From positions 2,480,001 to 2,544,000 of the forward strand of contig CP159990.1 in the NCBI GenBank assembly GCA_040702975.1: DNA of 64,000 nucleotides. The letters run 5' to 3'. Within the stretch, counting starts at the first letter, position 1. Every line of letters begins with the position of its first letter. The notes below the pieces were generated by a model. That model was not told where the DNA came from, searched no databases, and saw nothing but the letters and a program-made list of their open reading frames with translations. This DNA is from Roseburia hominis (GTDB lineage: Bacteria; Bacillota; Clostridia; Lachnospirales; Lachnospiraceae). Of this stretch, positions 52,706-62,242 are shown piece by piece. The translations under genes and the position numbers were made by a program.

Positions 52706-53211
52706 GGGGCTCGACCTTAGAGGATTTTATCAACCGCACGAATGAACGCTATTTAAATCAGGGGCTGGCCCTGATCCAGAAGATACCGACGCCGATCACC
52801 CCGGTCAGAATGGATAAGGAACACCGTCACATTACGCTGGCCTATTTTGATCAGAGAAGTACCGTAGATTATATCGGCGCCGTGCAGGGAATCCCGGTCT
52901 GTTTCGACGCAAAAGAATGTAATGTGGATACCTTTCCGCTTCACAACATTCATGCGCACCAGGTGCAGTTCATGAAAGACTTTGAGAAACAGGACGGCGT
53001 CGCATTTATTATTATATATTTTAGCGCCAGAAATGAACTTTATTATATGCGTCTTACTGAAATCCTTCGTTTTTGGGAACGCAGTCAAAACGGAGGGCGA
53101 AAGAGCATACGCTATGAAGAGCTTGATCCGGCCTTTTTTATGGAGCTGAAGGGAGGCGCATTTGTCCCCTATCTTGAGATGCTTCAGAAGGATCTTGACC
53201 TTCGCGCTTGA
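52678..53211 (+). CDS. recU: Holliday junction resolvase RecU
   Basis: This 177-residue RecU, typical of Firmicutes, cleaves Holliday junctions in recombinational repair. The conserved parts RGLRGSTLEDFINRTNERY (about 7-25), IQKIPTPITPV, STVDYIGAVQGIPVCFDAKE (catalytic Asp and Glu-Lys) and FPLHNIHAHQVQFM are all present. It begins with GTG; AAGGAG is 10 nt before. The -35 box of the his promoter lies across its stop. Confidence 0.95.
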   Translation: MGTWSSRGLRGSTLEDFINRTNERYLNQGLALIQKIPTPITPVRMDKEHRHITLAYFDQRSTVDYIGAVQGIPVCFDAKECNVDTFPLHNIHAHQVQFMKDFEKQDGVAFIIIYFSARNELYYMRLTEILRFWERSQNGGRKSIRYEELDPAFFMELKGGAFVPYLEMLQKDLDLRA

Positions 53212-53236
53212 CTTTTCGAGAGAAACTTCGTATAAT
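53208..53236 (+). promoter_or_regulatory. Predicted sigma-A promoter of the his operon
   Basis: TTGACT (53208-53213) and TATAAT (53231-53236) are separated by 17 nt, giving a leader of about 75 nt before hisZ. No clear attenuator peptide or T-box was recognised in the leader. Confidence 0.85.
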
Positions 53237-53317
53237 GTACGGGATTGGTTTAATGAATTAGCAGAGTAAAGCGTACCAAAGAGAGCAATCTAGACCAGAA
53301 CGAGGAGTATTATAGTT

Positions 53318-54565
53318 ATGAAGCAATTATTACATACGCCGGAAGGGGTTCGTGACATCTACCAGGAAGAGTGCGCCAGGAAGCACGCGCTTACTGACCG
53401 GCTCCGCAAGGTGCTGCATTTATACGGATACCACGATATTCAACCTCCTATGTTTGAATATTTTGACGTATTCCGAAAAGAGATTGGAACCATTCCTTCC
53501 AAGGAATTATATAAATTTTTTGACAGGGAGGGGAATACACTGGTACTCAGACCGGATATTACCCCGCAGATCGCGCGAGTTGCCGCGACCCTTCTTGCCA
53601 GGGAGGATTTTCCCGCACGGCTGTGTTACATGGGAAATACCTTCATCAACCATTCCATCTATCAGGGACGCCTGCGCGAGACGACCCAGATGGGCGCAGA
53701 GCTTTTAGGTCTTGACAGCGCGGCGGCAGACGCAGAGATGCTGGCCATGGTCATCGACTGTATGAAAAAGGCCGGACTGGAAGAATTTCAGATCAATGTG
53801 GGAAACGCCGAATTTTTCCGGAGCATGATCGAGGACACCGAGGTAGATGAGGAGACGGAAATGCGGCTCCGCGAGCTGGTGTCGAACCGTAATTATTTCG
53901 GCGTCGACGAGCTGCTTGCCGGGGAGAATGTAAAGGCAAGCACCCGGGAAGCCTTTGATACCCTCCCGGATCTGGTGGGCGGAGCAGAGGTCCTGGACGC
54001 AGCTAAGAAGATCGCCCCGAACGGAAGCGCACTCAAAGCCATCAAGCGTCTGGAACAGACCTACGCCCTTTTAAAGGATTACCGCATGGAAGATTACATC
54101 ACCTTTGACCTCAGCATGAGCGGGACCTACGGCTACTATACCGGCATTATTTTCCGCGCCTATACCTATGGCACCGGAGACGCCGTGGTAAAAGGCGGGC
54201 GTTATGACCACCTCATCGAAAAATTCGGCCAGGAGACGGCGTCCATCGGATTTGCCATCGTGATCGACGAACTGATGAGCGCCCTGACGCGCCAGAAGGT
54301 AAAGGTTGACCTTCCGCGTAATAATACACTGGTGCTCTACGATGAGACGAGACAGCAGGAGGCGGTTCTCCTCGCCCGTGAATTTCGGAGCAAGGGAAAG
54401 AACACGGAGCTTTTGATGCGCGATCCGGAAAAATCTGTGGATTTCTATCTGGAGCACGACAGGAAGAATCTGGGCGGCAGCATGGTATATCTTCTGGGAA
54501 CCGGTCAGATACGAATGTACAACTTAAGCACCGGAGAACAGAAAGTAGTAAAAAGCGAAAAGTAG
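53318..54565 (+). CDS. hisZ: ATP phosphoribosyltransferase regulatory subunit HisZ
   Basis: This 415-residue HisZ is a histidyl-tRNA-synthetase-like protein without the anticodon domain; it complements short HisG. It has an N-terminal TPEGVRDIY motif and class II aminoacyl-tRNA synthetase-like motifs (LRPDITPQIARVAAT; GGRYDHLIEKFG). It is the first gene of the his operon. Confidence 0.96.
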   Translation: MKQLLHTPEGVRDIYQEECARKHALTDRLRKVLHLYGYHDIQPPMFEYFDVFRKEIGTIPSKELYKFFDREGNTLVLRPDITPQIARVAATLLAREDFPARLCYMGNTFINHSIYQGRLRETTQMGAELLGLDSAAADAEMLAMVIDCMKKAGLEEFQINVGNAEFFRSMIEDTEVDEETEMRLRELVSNRNYFGVDELLAGENVKASTREAFDTLPDLVGGAEVLDAAKKIAPNGSALKAIKRLEQTYALLKDYRMEDYITFDLSMSGTYGYYTGIIFRAYTYGTGDAVVKGGRYDHLIEKFGQETASIGFAIVIDELMSALTRQKVKVDLPRNNTLVLYDETRQQEAVLLAREFRSKGKNTELLMRDPEKSVDFYLEHDRKNLGGSMVYLLGTGQIRMYNLSTGEQKVVKSEK

Positions 54566-54574
54566 GTAAGACCA

Positions 54575-55231
54575 ATGAGTGATATGCGATATTTGACGTT
54601 CGCCCTCTGCAAAGGGAGGCTGGCGAACCAGACTCTGGAACTTTTGGAAGCCCTCGGCATCACCTGTGAAGAGATGAAGGACAAAAATTCCAGAAAACTG
54701 ATTTTTGTAAATGAAGAATTAAAACTGCGGTTTTTCCTGTCCAAAGGTCCGGACGTTCCGACCTATGTGGAGTATGGTGCGGCGGACATAGGAGTAGTGG
54801 GAAAGGATACGATCCTGGAAGCCGGAAGAAAAGTGCATGAGGTACTGGACTTAGGGTTTGGCAAATGCAGAATGTGTGTCTGTGGTCCCGAGGAGGCCGG
54901 CATTTACCTGAAGAACCACGAGAGGATCCGGGTGGCGACCAAATATCCCGGAATCGCCAAGGATTATTTTTATAACACCAAGCATCAAACCGTGGAGATC
55001 ATTAAGCTGAACGGCTCCATTGAGCTGGCTCCCATCGTAGGACTTTCCGAAGTCATTGTGGATATCGTGGAGACCGGTTCTACCTTGAAGGAGAATGGAC
55101 TGAAGGTACTGGAAGAGGTGTGTCCGTTATCTGCGCGAATGATCGTGAATCCGGTCAGTATGCGTCTGGAGAATGAGCGCATTCGAAGGCTGCTCACCGA
55201 TCTTCGGACACTTTTGAAAGGAGAGGCATAG
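54575..55231 (+). CDS. hisG: ATP phosphoribosyltransferase HisG (short form)
   Basis: This is a 218-residue short HisG lacking the C-terminal regulatory domain, consistent with needing HisZ. It has FALCKGRLANQTLELLE near the start and the PRPP-binding EVIVDIVETGSTLKENGLKV. It catalyses the first committed step, ATP plus PRPP. It is 9 nt after hisZ, 3 nt before hisD. Confidence 0.96.
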   Translation: MSDMRYLTFALCKGRLANQTLELLEALGITCEEMKDKNSRKLIFVNEELKLRFFLSKGPDVPTYVEYGAADIGVVGKDTILEAGRKVHEVLDLGFGKCRMCVCGPEEAGIYLKNHERIRVATKYPGIAKDYFYNTKHQTVEIIKLNGSIELAPIVGLSEVIVDIVETGSTLKENGLKVLEEVCPLSARMIVNPVSMRLENERIRRLLTDLRTLLKGEA

Positions 55232-55234
55232 ACG

Positions 55235-56533
55235 ATGAGAATACGAAAGCTGAATAAAGAGACCAAAGAAAATCTTCTGGAGGATCTTCTGAAAAGAAGC
55301 CCGTCAAGCTACGTGGAATACGAAGCCGGCGTGCAGGAGATTCTTAAGGACGTCAGGGAGAGGCGGGATACAGCAGTATTTGACTATACCCGCAAGTTTG
55401 ACCACGCTGACATAAATGCTGAGACAATCCTAGTGACCGCAGATGAGATTGCGGCAGCTTATGACGAAGTAGATGAGGCGCTTCTTGCGGTGATCCGCAA
55501 GGCCCTTCACAATATCGAGAGTTTCCATGCCAAGCAGAAGCAGAACAGTTGGTTCGACAGCCAGAGAAACGGTACGATTCTCGGTCAGAAGGTGACGCCC
55601 CTTGCGCGGGTAGGCGTCTACGTACCCGGCGGAAAGGCGGTTTATCCCTCCTCCGTACTCATGAACGTCATGCCGGCCAAGGTCGCAGGCGTAGAGGAGA
55701 TTATCATGGTCACACCGCCCGGAAAAGACGGCCGCGTAAGCGCCAACACACTGGTCGCTGCGAAAGAGGCAGGCGTGGACCGCATCTATAAAGTGGGCGG
55801 TGCGCAGGCAATCGGCGCACTTGCTTACGGAACCGAGAGTATTCCAAAGGTAGATAAGATCGTAGGCCCCGGCAACATCTATGTGGCCCTTGCCAAAAAG
55901 GCGGTCTATGGACACGTCAGCATTGACTCCATTGCAGGACCGAGCGAGATTCTGGTCATTGCAGACGAGAGCGCGAATCCGCGCTACGTAGCGGCGGACC
56001 TTTTATCCCAGGCGGAGCATGACGAACTGGCTTCCGCGATTCTTGTCACCACGAGCCAGAGCCTTGCGGAGGCGGTTTCCAGGGAAGTGGACGGCTTTCT
56101 TAAGGTATTATCCCGCTCTGAGATCATCGCAAAGTCCCTGGATAATTACGGCTATATCCTGGTCGCGGACTCCATGGACGAGGCTATTGACGCGGCAAAT
56201 GAGATCGCTTCCGAGCATTTGGAAATCCAGACAAAGGAGCCCTTCGAAGTGATGACCAAGATTCGGAACGCCGGAGCTATTTTCATCGGAGAATATGCAA
56301 GCGAGCCGCTGGGTGATTATTTTGCCGGCCCGAATCACATTCTTCCCACGAATGGTACCGCAAAGTTCTTCTCCCCGCTTTCCGTAGACGATTTTGTGAA
56401 AAAATCCAGTATTATTTCCTATTCGCGGGAAGCGCTTCGGGAAGTGCATAAGGATATCGAGACCTTTGCAAACGCAGAACAACTCACCGCTCATGCCAAC
56501 TCCGTGCATGTGCGCTTTGAAGAGGAGGAATAG
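55235..56533 (+). CDS. hisD: Histidinol dehydrogenase HisD
   Basis: This is a 432-residue zinc-dependent HisD that oxidises histidinol to histidine in two steps. The conserved segments are present: VGVYVPGGKAVYPSSVLMN, KVGGAQAIGALAYGTE, DSIAGPSEILVIAD and LSQAEHDELA. The Zn/catalytic His residues sit in AEHDE and near GPNHILPT. It is third in the operon. Confidence 0.96.
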   Translation: MRIRKLNKETKENLLEDLLKRSPSSYVEYEAGVQEILKDVRERRDTAVFDYTRKFDHADINAETILVTADEIAAAYDEVDEALLAVIRKALHNIESFHAKQKQNSWFDSQRNGTILGQKVTPLARVGVYVPGGKAVYPSSVLMNVMPAKVAGVEEIIMVTPPGKDGRVSANTLVAAKEAGVDRIYKVGGAQAIGALAYGTESIPKVDKIVGPGNIYVALAKKAVYGHVSIDSIAGPSEILVIADESANPRYVAADLLSQAEHDELASAILVTTSQSLAEAVSREVDGFLKVLSRSEIIAKSLDNYGYILVADSMDEAIDAANEIASEHLEIQTKEPFEVMTKIRNAGAIFIGEYASEPLGDYFAGPNHILPTNGTAKFFSPLSVDDFVKKSSIISYSREALREVHKDIETFANAEQLTAHANSVHVRFEEEE

Positions 56534-56535
56534 AA

Positions 56536-57126
56536 GTGAATGCAAGAACTGCCGTGTGCACGCGAAGCACAAAAGAGACGAAGATCACGGTGCATCTTAA
56601 TCTGGACGGCACCGGGAAGACCGATATTTCAACCGGAATCGGTTTCTTTGACCATATGTTATCCGGTTTTGCCAGACACGGATTATTTGACCTTGCCATA
56701 CAGGCAGAGGGCGATCTTAATGTCGACTGCCATCATACGGTGGAAGATACCGGCATTGTTCTGGGGCGCGCAATAAGCGAGGCTCTTGGGGATAAGAAGG
56801 GCATCAGGCGCTATGGATATTTTCTGCTTCCGATGGACGAAGTTCTGGCTCTTTCCGCCATCGACCTGTCCGGACGCCCGTATCTGAACTATCAGGCCGC
56901 ATTTACCGTGCCGAAGATCGGGGAGATGGACACGGAGATGTTCCGGGAATTTTTCTACGCCGTCTCGTACAGCACAGCTATGAACCTGCACCTTAAGATC
57001 GTGGATCCGGGAAACAATCACCACATGGCGGAAGCGCTGTTCAAAGCCTTTGGAAAAGCGCTCGATATGGCAACCATGGCAGAGCCGCGTATGCAGGATA
57101 TCTGGTCTACAAAGGGAAGTTTGTAA
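56536..57126 (+). CDS. hisB: Imidazoleglycerol-phosphate dehydratase HisB
   Basis: This is a 196-residue monofunctional HisB. The manganese-binding His motifs FFDHMLSGFARHGLFD, DCHHTVEDTGIVLG and GNNHHMAEALFKAFGKAL are intact. It starts with GTG 8 nt after AGGAGGAA, 3 nt after hisD. It dehydrates IGP to imidazole-acetol phosphate. Confidence 0.96.
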   Translation: MNARTAVCTRSTKETKITVHLNLDGTGKTDISTGIGFFDHMLSGFARHGLFDLAIQAEGDLNVDCHHTVEDTGIVLGRAISEALGDKKGIRRYGYFLLPMDEVLALSAIDLSGRPYLNYQAAFTVPKIGEMDTEMFREFFYAVSYSTAMNLHLKIVDPGNNHHMAEALFKAFGKALDMATMAEPRMQDIWSTKGSL

Positions 57127-57142
57127 AAGGAGTTTAGATGAA

Positions 57143-58426
57143 ATGAGTTATAAAAGATTAATCCCCTGTATTTTTATCTACAAGGGCAAAGCAGTGACCT
57201 GGTTCGATAACATGGAGGTCGTATCCGACGATGTAGTGGGCCTGGCAAAACAGTATAGTGACAGAGGGGCCGACGAGCTGCTGGTATTTGATTTGTCCCA
57301 GTCTGACCAGGAGCACGACGAGTCCATTGATCTGATGAAGAAAATAAACCGGGTAATCCGCATTCCCATGGTCGCAGGAGGAAATATAAGGCGCCAGGAA
57401 GATGTGAAGAAAATTCTCTATGCAGGTGCCAAACGCGCCATGCTGAATTTCTCCAAACCGGATTCCCTGGCTCTGATAGAAGATACCGCAAAACGGTTCG
57501 GCAAAGAAAAAATCGCTGTTTCTCTGAACGATTTTGACACATTGTTCAAACAGCAGCATCTCATACAAAATTACAGCTCCGAGATCGTGTTCATGCACCG
57601 GCTGGACTTAAATTCGGTGATGAATATCACGGATATCCCCTGTGTGGTGGTGACGGATACGCTGGAAAAGCATGAACTGTTCAAGATTTTAAAATGTCCC
57701 GGAGTAAAAGGTCTTTCCGGACGCTTTGTCAGCCAGAAGGGAATGGATTATAACGCCTATAAAGCGGAATGCACTGAGGAAGGCATACGCATGACTTCCT
57801 TCGAGAGTATGATGGAATTTTCCGAATTTAAACTGAATTCCGACGGGCTTCTTCCGGTCGTCGTACAGCACTACAAGACCTCGGAAGTCCTGATGGTGGC
57901 TTACATGAACAAGGAAGCCTTCGACAAGACCGTAAAAAGCGGCAAGATGACTTACTACAGCCGGAGCCGCCAGTGTCTCTGGATCAAGGGTGAGACCAGC
58001 GGACATTATCAGTATGTCAAATCCATGACCATCGACTGCGATAAGGATACCCTTCTTGCCAAGGTAGACCAGGTCGGCGCCGCCTGTCATACCGGCAACC
58101 CTACCTGTTTCTTCCAGCCTGTCGTCGGAAACGACTATGACGAGACGAACCCGCTCCAGGTGTTCGAGAGTGTCTACCAGACGATTCAGGACAGAAAGTC
58201 AAACCCAAAGGAAGGTTCTTATACCAATTACCTGTTCGAGAAGGGAATTGATAAGATCCTGAAAAAGGTGGGAGAGGAGGCTACGGAGATCGTGATCGCG
58301 GCCAAGAACCCCAATCCGGAGGAAGTCAAGTACGAGGTCTCTGATTTCCTGTATCATGTGATGGTACTCATGGTGGAAAAAGGAATCACCTGGGAAGATA
58401 TTATTAAGGAATTGGCTGACAGATAG
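57143..58426 (+). CDS. hisI: HisIE with N-terminal HisF-like pseudo-domain
   Basis: This 427-residue fused protein has three parts. Residues 1-225 are a HisA/HisF-like TIM-barrel region (begins SYKRLIPCI) in which Phe11 replaces catalytic Asp11 of HisF and Asn129 stands where HisF has Asp130; the second half is shorter than HisF. Residues about 230-345 are HisI, phosphoribosyl-AMP cyclohydrolase, with SRSRQCLWIKGETSGH, CDKD and zinc Cys CHTGNPTC. Residues about 346-427 are HisE, phosphoribosyl-ATP diphosphatase, with KKVGEEATEIVIAAKN. The HisI and HisE parts should be active; the first is probably not. Start 10 nt after AAAGGAG. Confidence 0.9.
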   Translation: MSYKRLIPCIFIYKGKAVTWFDNMEVVSDDVVGLAKQYSDRGADELLVFDLSQSDQEHDESIDLMKKINRVIRIPMVAGGNIRRQEDVKKILYAGAKRAMLNFSKPDSLALIEDTAKRFGKEKIAVSLNDFDTLFKQQHLIQNYSSEIVFMHRLDLNSVMNITDIPCVVVTDTLEKHELFKILKCPGVKGLSGRFVSQKGMDYNAYKAECTEEGIRMTSFESMMEFSEFKLNSDGLLPVVVQHYKTSEVLMVAYMNKEAFDKTVKSGKMTYYSRSRQCLWIKGETSGHYQYVKSMTIDCDKDTLLAKVDQVGAACHTGNPTCFFQPVVGNDYDETNPLQVFESVYQTIQDRKSNPKEGSYTNYLFEKGIDKILKKVGEEATEIVIAAKNPNPEEVKYEVSDFLYHVMVLMVEKGITWEDIIKELADR

Positions 58427-58532
58427 GGTGAAGAATTATTTTTTGAAAATGCGGTGAATGGAAACCCAATGGCTGGAGCGGTGACCTAAAAATCGGTCTA
58501 CTGTTTTATTGGGAAAACATATTTAAGAATAG

Positions 58533-58574
58533 GCAGGGCATATACTTAAGAAGGCGTAAATGTCCTGCTTTTTT
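58533..58574 (+). terminator. Intrinsic terminator of the his operon
   Basis: GCAGGGCA (58533-58540) pairs with TGTCCTGC (58561-58568; one G-T pair), followed by TTTTTT. The loop is long (20 nt). The 301-nt gap 58427-58727 otherwise holds only a degenerate repeat. Confidence 0.65.
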
Positions 58575-58575
58575 A

Positions 58576-58617
58576 ATTGCCAAGCACACCTGAAATAATG
58601 TCCACCGTGCTTTATTT
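58576..58617 (+). repeat. Degenerate palindromic repeat
   Basis: ATTGCCAAGCACACCTGAAA continues to AATGTCCACCGTGCTTTATTT. The outer parts match the family; the stem is eroded. Confidence 0.65.
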
Positions 58618-58727
58618 ACATGGAGAAATGGCGCACAAACATTTTCAACATACTGTTAGGATAATCCAATAAATATGTTTTAATCCTTCAAAAAATCAAC
58701 TTATATTCAGGAAAGGAGTACCTCCAT

Positions 58728-59030
58728 ATGAATGATTCCCAGAAAAGAAGAGAGCAGCTTTTAAGAGAAACCCGAAACCTCTACCGGACCTCCCAGATTC
58801 CGGCCGTTCACCCGCGTTACAGCGCGGCAAATCATTTTCTCTATGGGGAAGATGCGAAGACGGAAGGCAGCTCCAGCCTAGGGGCCCGCATTTTCATCAG
58901 CCTTCTTCTGTTTGTCATCTTTGCCTCGGCCGATTACCAGGGAGAGAAAATCTGGAAGCTAAAACCGTCTCAGATTGTGTCCCAGATCCAAAACCAGCCG
59001 GATTTCTCCTTAAATAAGATTTTTAAATAG
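58728..59030 (+). CDS. Small membrane protein, unrecognised
   Basis: This 100-residue protein has a soluble charged N-terminus (MNDSQKRREQLLRETRNLYR), one membrane helix (about 48-63, ARIFISLLLFVIFASAD) and a short tail. No conserved family recognised; a strong AAGGAG site supports translation. The site is partly paired with CTCC 3 nt downstream, which could tune it. Confidence 0.65.
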   Translation: MNDSQKRREQLLRETRNLYRTSQIPAVHPRYSAANHFLYGEDAKTEGSSSLGARIFISLLLFVIFASADYQGEKIWKLKPSQIVSQIQNQPDFSLNKIFK

Positions 59031-59136
59031 AGAATCGAAGAACTTACTGACTTAATATTACAACCTAATGGTATTCATATCGTTTTTAAAATAAGTGCGG
59101 AAATAAATTTGTTGTGAGTGTGCATTTTCAAAAGAA

Positions 59137-59165
59137 TTGAGTTTTAAATAACGTTAGAGTATAAT
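59137..59165 (+). promoter_or_regulatory. Predicted sigma-A promoter of the lipoprotein gene
   Basis: TTGAGT (59137-59142) and TATAAT (59160-59165) are separated by 17 nt, 32 nt before the start. Confidence 0.8.
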
Positions 59166-59197
59166 GAAAGAAGAATCATTACGAGGAGGAACCACAC

Positions 59198-60310
59198 ATG
59201 AAAAGATTTAAGAATGTTTTTGTACTTCTTATTCTTGGCGCCATAGCAGCCATGACGCTCGCGGGCTGCAAGAAACGCGAACCGGCGGACGCCTACATCA
59301 AAGCTGAACTGGAGAAAGTGCAAAAAGGGGAATACGAGAAACTGGATGAGATGTTAAACGAGGTATTGGAGGAAGATTTGGATACCAACGGCGTAGAAGA
59401 CTTCCCGGAGGAGTTAAAAGAAGAGTATCTCACTTTTCTGAAGGAAGCATGCGGACATATCAAATATTCCGTCAATGAGGAGAAAAAACAGCAAAATGAA
59501 TACAAAGTGACCGTAGAAATCGAGCCACTTGATATCCGGCTTACTACCACGGACCCGGTAAACGAATATATGAATACCGCCAAGGCTGAGAATCTCACGG
59601 AGGAGATGCACGAGATCCTGAAGCTATCCACTGAAGCACTCGCATCGCCCGTTTATTCGGACAAACTGACCGCTTCCTTCCGGCTTTCCTACAAAGACGG
59701 CACCTACACGCAAAAGGAGGACGAGCTCCTTACCGCAGTGAAGGTCATGCTGGTCAATGCTTCTGCACCCTATGTACAGGCCGACGGAAGCGTGAACATG
59801 AAAGCCTATGTCAAATCCTGTCAGGACGCCATGTTCAAGGGAGATTATACCGAATATGCCAGACAGACCGGGATGACAGATGAGGAGGCACAAAAGGAGA
59901 TTGATGAAATGTACGAGCAGGCTCTGCCAAACGATGTGGACTTGACAGACGAACAAGAGACTCGTTATCTTACTGCTCTTAAGAAAATTATGGCAAACAC
60001 AATCTATGAGGTAGGAAATATTCAGCAGGTAGACTCTTCCAGTTATACCGCCGTCATCAACTACACGCCAAATCTGGCCCTTCAAAAATGCTTCGAGGAT
60101 CTGCTTTCCAATGCAGAGAGCGGGAAATACAGTAGTGAAGCGCAGCTCATTGAAGGACTTCTTACTTTGATGGAGCAGCACGCGGAAACGCCGGTAAACG
60201 GGGAACCATCCCAAATGACGGTAAACATTATTCGGAACTCTTCCTGGGAGATGCAGATTGATGACAGTGATTCGGAGGAGCTGTTCATGGCAATGCTGCC
60301 GACACAATAA
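59198..60310 (+). CDS. Lipoprotein, DUF5105-like
   Basis: This 370-residue protein has a lipoprotein signal peptide with lipobox LAGC (Cys24), which should be lipidated and anchor the protein to the outer face of the membrane. The remainder is acidic, with two similar segments (about 30-180 and 190-370), each with YxKxxxxA-like repeats and a cluster near TGMTDEEAQKEIDE. It resembles the DUF5105/DUF4878-type clostridial lipoproteins; function unknown. It has its own promoter. Confidence 0.82.
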   Translation: MKRFKNVFVLLILGAIAAMTLAGCKKREPADAYIKAELEKVQKGEYEKLDEMLNEVLEEDLDTNGVEDFPEELKEEYLTFLKEACGHIKYSVNEEKKQQNEYKVTVEIEPLDIRLTTTDPVNEYMNTAKAENLTEEMHEILKLSTEALASPVYSDKLTASFRLSYKDGTYTQKEDELLTAVKVMLVNASAPYVQADGSVNMKAYVKSCQDAMFKGDYTEYARQTGMTDEEAQKEIDEMYEQALPNDVDLTDEQETRYLTALKKIMANTIYEVGNIQQVDSSSYTAVINYTPNLALQKCFEDLLSNAESGKYSSEAQLIEGLLTLMEQHAETPVNGEPSQMTVNIIRNSSWEMQIDDSDSEELFMAMLPTQ

Positions 60311-60376
60311 GCAGTTTACTGCAGTAAATCAAACATATGACAGCAGACAATTATACAGAATGGAATTTAGTAAACA

Positions 60377-62242
60377 ATGAGAAAATTAGCACTTGATGAA
60401 GATTTATTATTACAGATTGAAAAACCGGCCCGCTATATCGGGGGCGAGGTGAATTCCGTCATAAAGGACAAGAATGCGATAGAAATCCGCTTTGCCTTCT
60501 GTTTCCCGGAGGTATATGAGATCGGAATGTCCCATCTGGGAATGCAGATTCTCTATGACATGTTCAACCGCAGGGATGATGTCTGGTGTGAGAGAGTATT
60601 TTCACCCTGGGTAGACCTGGACAAAGAGATGCGAAAAACAGGGATTCCCCTGTTTGCACTGGAATCGCAGGACCCCGTGAAGGAATTTGATTTTCTGGGC
60701 GTCACCCTGCAGTTCGAGATGTGCTACACCAATATTTTACAGGTGCTGGAGCTCTCCCAAATCCCCCTCCACGCCAAAGACCGCACGATGGGGCAGCCGT
60801 TCGTGATCGGCGGTGGACCCTGTGCCTACAACCCGGAGCCGCTGGCGGATTTCTTTGACCTTTTTTATATCGGAGATGGCGAGACAGTCTACGATGAACT
60901 CTTTGATGTCTACAAAGAGTGGAAGGGTTCCGGGAAAGACCGAAGGAGCTTTCTGGAGATAGCGGCGGAAATAGAGGGAATCTATGTCCCTTCCTTTTAT
61001 GATGTCACGTATAAGGAAGACGGTACCATCGCCTCTTTTATTCCCAACAATCCACACGCACCGAATAAGGTACGCAGACAGGTAGCTTCTGACATGTCCA
61101 AAACGACCTATCCGCTAAAGCCCGTCGTACCTTTTATTAAGATCACACAGGACAGAGCGGTTCTGGAGATTCAGCGGGGCTGTATCCGAGGCTGCCGGTT
61201 CTGTCAGGCCGGTATGGTGTACCGTCCTGCCCGTCCGCGGGATATCAATATGCTGAAGGAAACGGCACGCGCCATGCTTAGGAACACAGGACACGAAGAG
61301 ATCACACTCAGTTCCTTAAGCTCCAGCGATTATAACGAGCTGAATGAGATCGTCACCTTCCTGATCGAGGAATTCCAGGATCAGGCCGTAAATATTTCCC
61401 TTCCGTCTCTGCGGATCGACGCCTTTTCCCTGGATGTCATGAGCAAGGTACAGGATATCCGCAAAAGCAGTCTGACCTTCGCGCCGGAGGCGGGAACCCA
61501 GAGAATGCGTAACGTGATAAATAAAGGCCTTACAGAGGAAGAGATTCTGGAGGGCGCAGGGCAGGCTTTCGAGGGCGGCTGGACTAAGGTCAAGCTGTAT
61601 TTCATGTTGGGTCTTCCCACCGAGACGGAAGAAGATATGAGGGGAATCGCAGTTCTTGCAGATAAAGTGGCGCGGAGATATTATGAGATTCCCAAAGAAC
61701 AGCGCCATGGAAAATGTCAGATCACCGCCAGCAGTTCCTTCTTCGTCCCCAAACCGTTTACGCCCCTGCAGTGGGCCGTGATGTGCCCCTTTGAGGAATA
61801 TATCCACCGGGCACAGGTCGTGCAGGAAGCCATGCGTGATCAGTTAAACCGAAAAAGCCTGAAATACAACTGGCATACGGCGGAACTGACCGTTTTGGAG
61901 GGCGTTTTTGCCAGAGGCGACCGTAATATGGGCAAGGTCCTGGAAGAAGCCTACCGGCTCGGGTGCCTCTATGACTCCTGGGACGAGTATTTCCGCTATG
62001 ATTTGTGGATACAGGCTTTTGAAAATATGAAGATGACTACCGATTTTTATAACCTAAGAGTACGGGAAGCAGATGAAATCTTCCCCTGGGATTTTATTGA
62101 CTGTGGCGTGACAAAGAAATTTTTGAGAAAAGAATGGGAGAAGGCCATGGCCGCAGAGGTCACTCCTAATTGCCGGGAACAGTGTTCCGGCTGCGGCGCG
62201 GCAAGCTACAAGGGAGGTGTCTGCTTTGAAGGTACGCATTAA
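60377..62242 (+). CDS. TIGR03960-type radical SAM protein
   Basis: This 621-residue radical SAM protein is of the TIGR03960 family, with an N-terminal B12-binding-like domain, a [4Fe-4S] motif in RGCIRGCRFCQAGM (about 265-278), and a C-terminal Cys-rich tail (CREQCSGCGA). It is paired with a DUF2344 protein in Clostridia, upstream of rng and rplU. It may modify tRNA or another RNA, unproven. The stop overlaps the next gene in another frame. Confidence 0.92.
   Translation: MRKLALDEDLLLQIEKPARYIGGEVNSVIKDKNAIEIRFAFCFPEVYEIGMSHLGMQILYDMFNRRDDVWCERVFSPWVDLDKEMRKTGIPLFALESQDPVKEFDFLGVTLQFEMCYTNILQVLELSQIPLHAKDRTMGQPFVIGGGPCAYNPEPLADFFDLFYIGDGETVYDELFDVYKEWKGSGKDRRSFLEIAAEIEGIYVPSFYDVTYKEDGTIASFIPNNPHAPNKVRRQVASDMSKTTYPLKPVVPFIKITQDRAVLEIQRGCIRGCRFCQAGMVYRPARPRDINMLKETARAMLRNTGHEEITLSSLSSSDYNELNEIVTFLIEEFQDQAVNISLPSLRIDAFSLDVMSKVQDIRKSSLTFAPEAGTQRMRNVINKGLTEEEILEGAGQAFEGGWTKVKLYFMLGLPTETEEDMRGIAVLADKVARRYYEIPKEQRHGKCQITASSSFFVPKPFTPLQWAVMCPFEEYIHRAQVVQEAMRDQLNRKSLKYNWHTAELTVLEGVFARGDRNMGKVLEEAYRLGCLYDSWDEYFRYDLWIQAFENMKMTTDFYNLRVREADEIFPWDFIDCGVTKKFLRKEWEKAMAAEVTPNCREQCSGCGAASYKGGVCFEGTH

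Noticed and set aside
53237..53317. T-box or attenuator in the his leader
   Set aside because: No histidine-rich leader peptide, no T-box core and no terminator hairpin could be read in the short leader.
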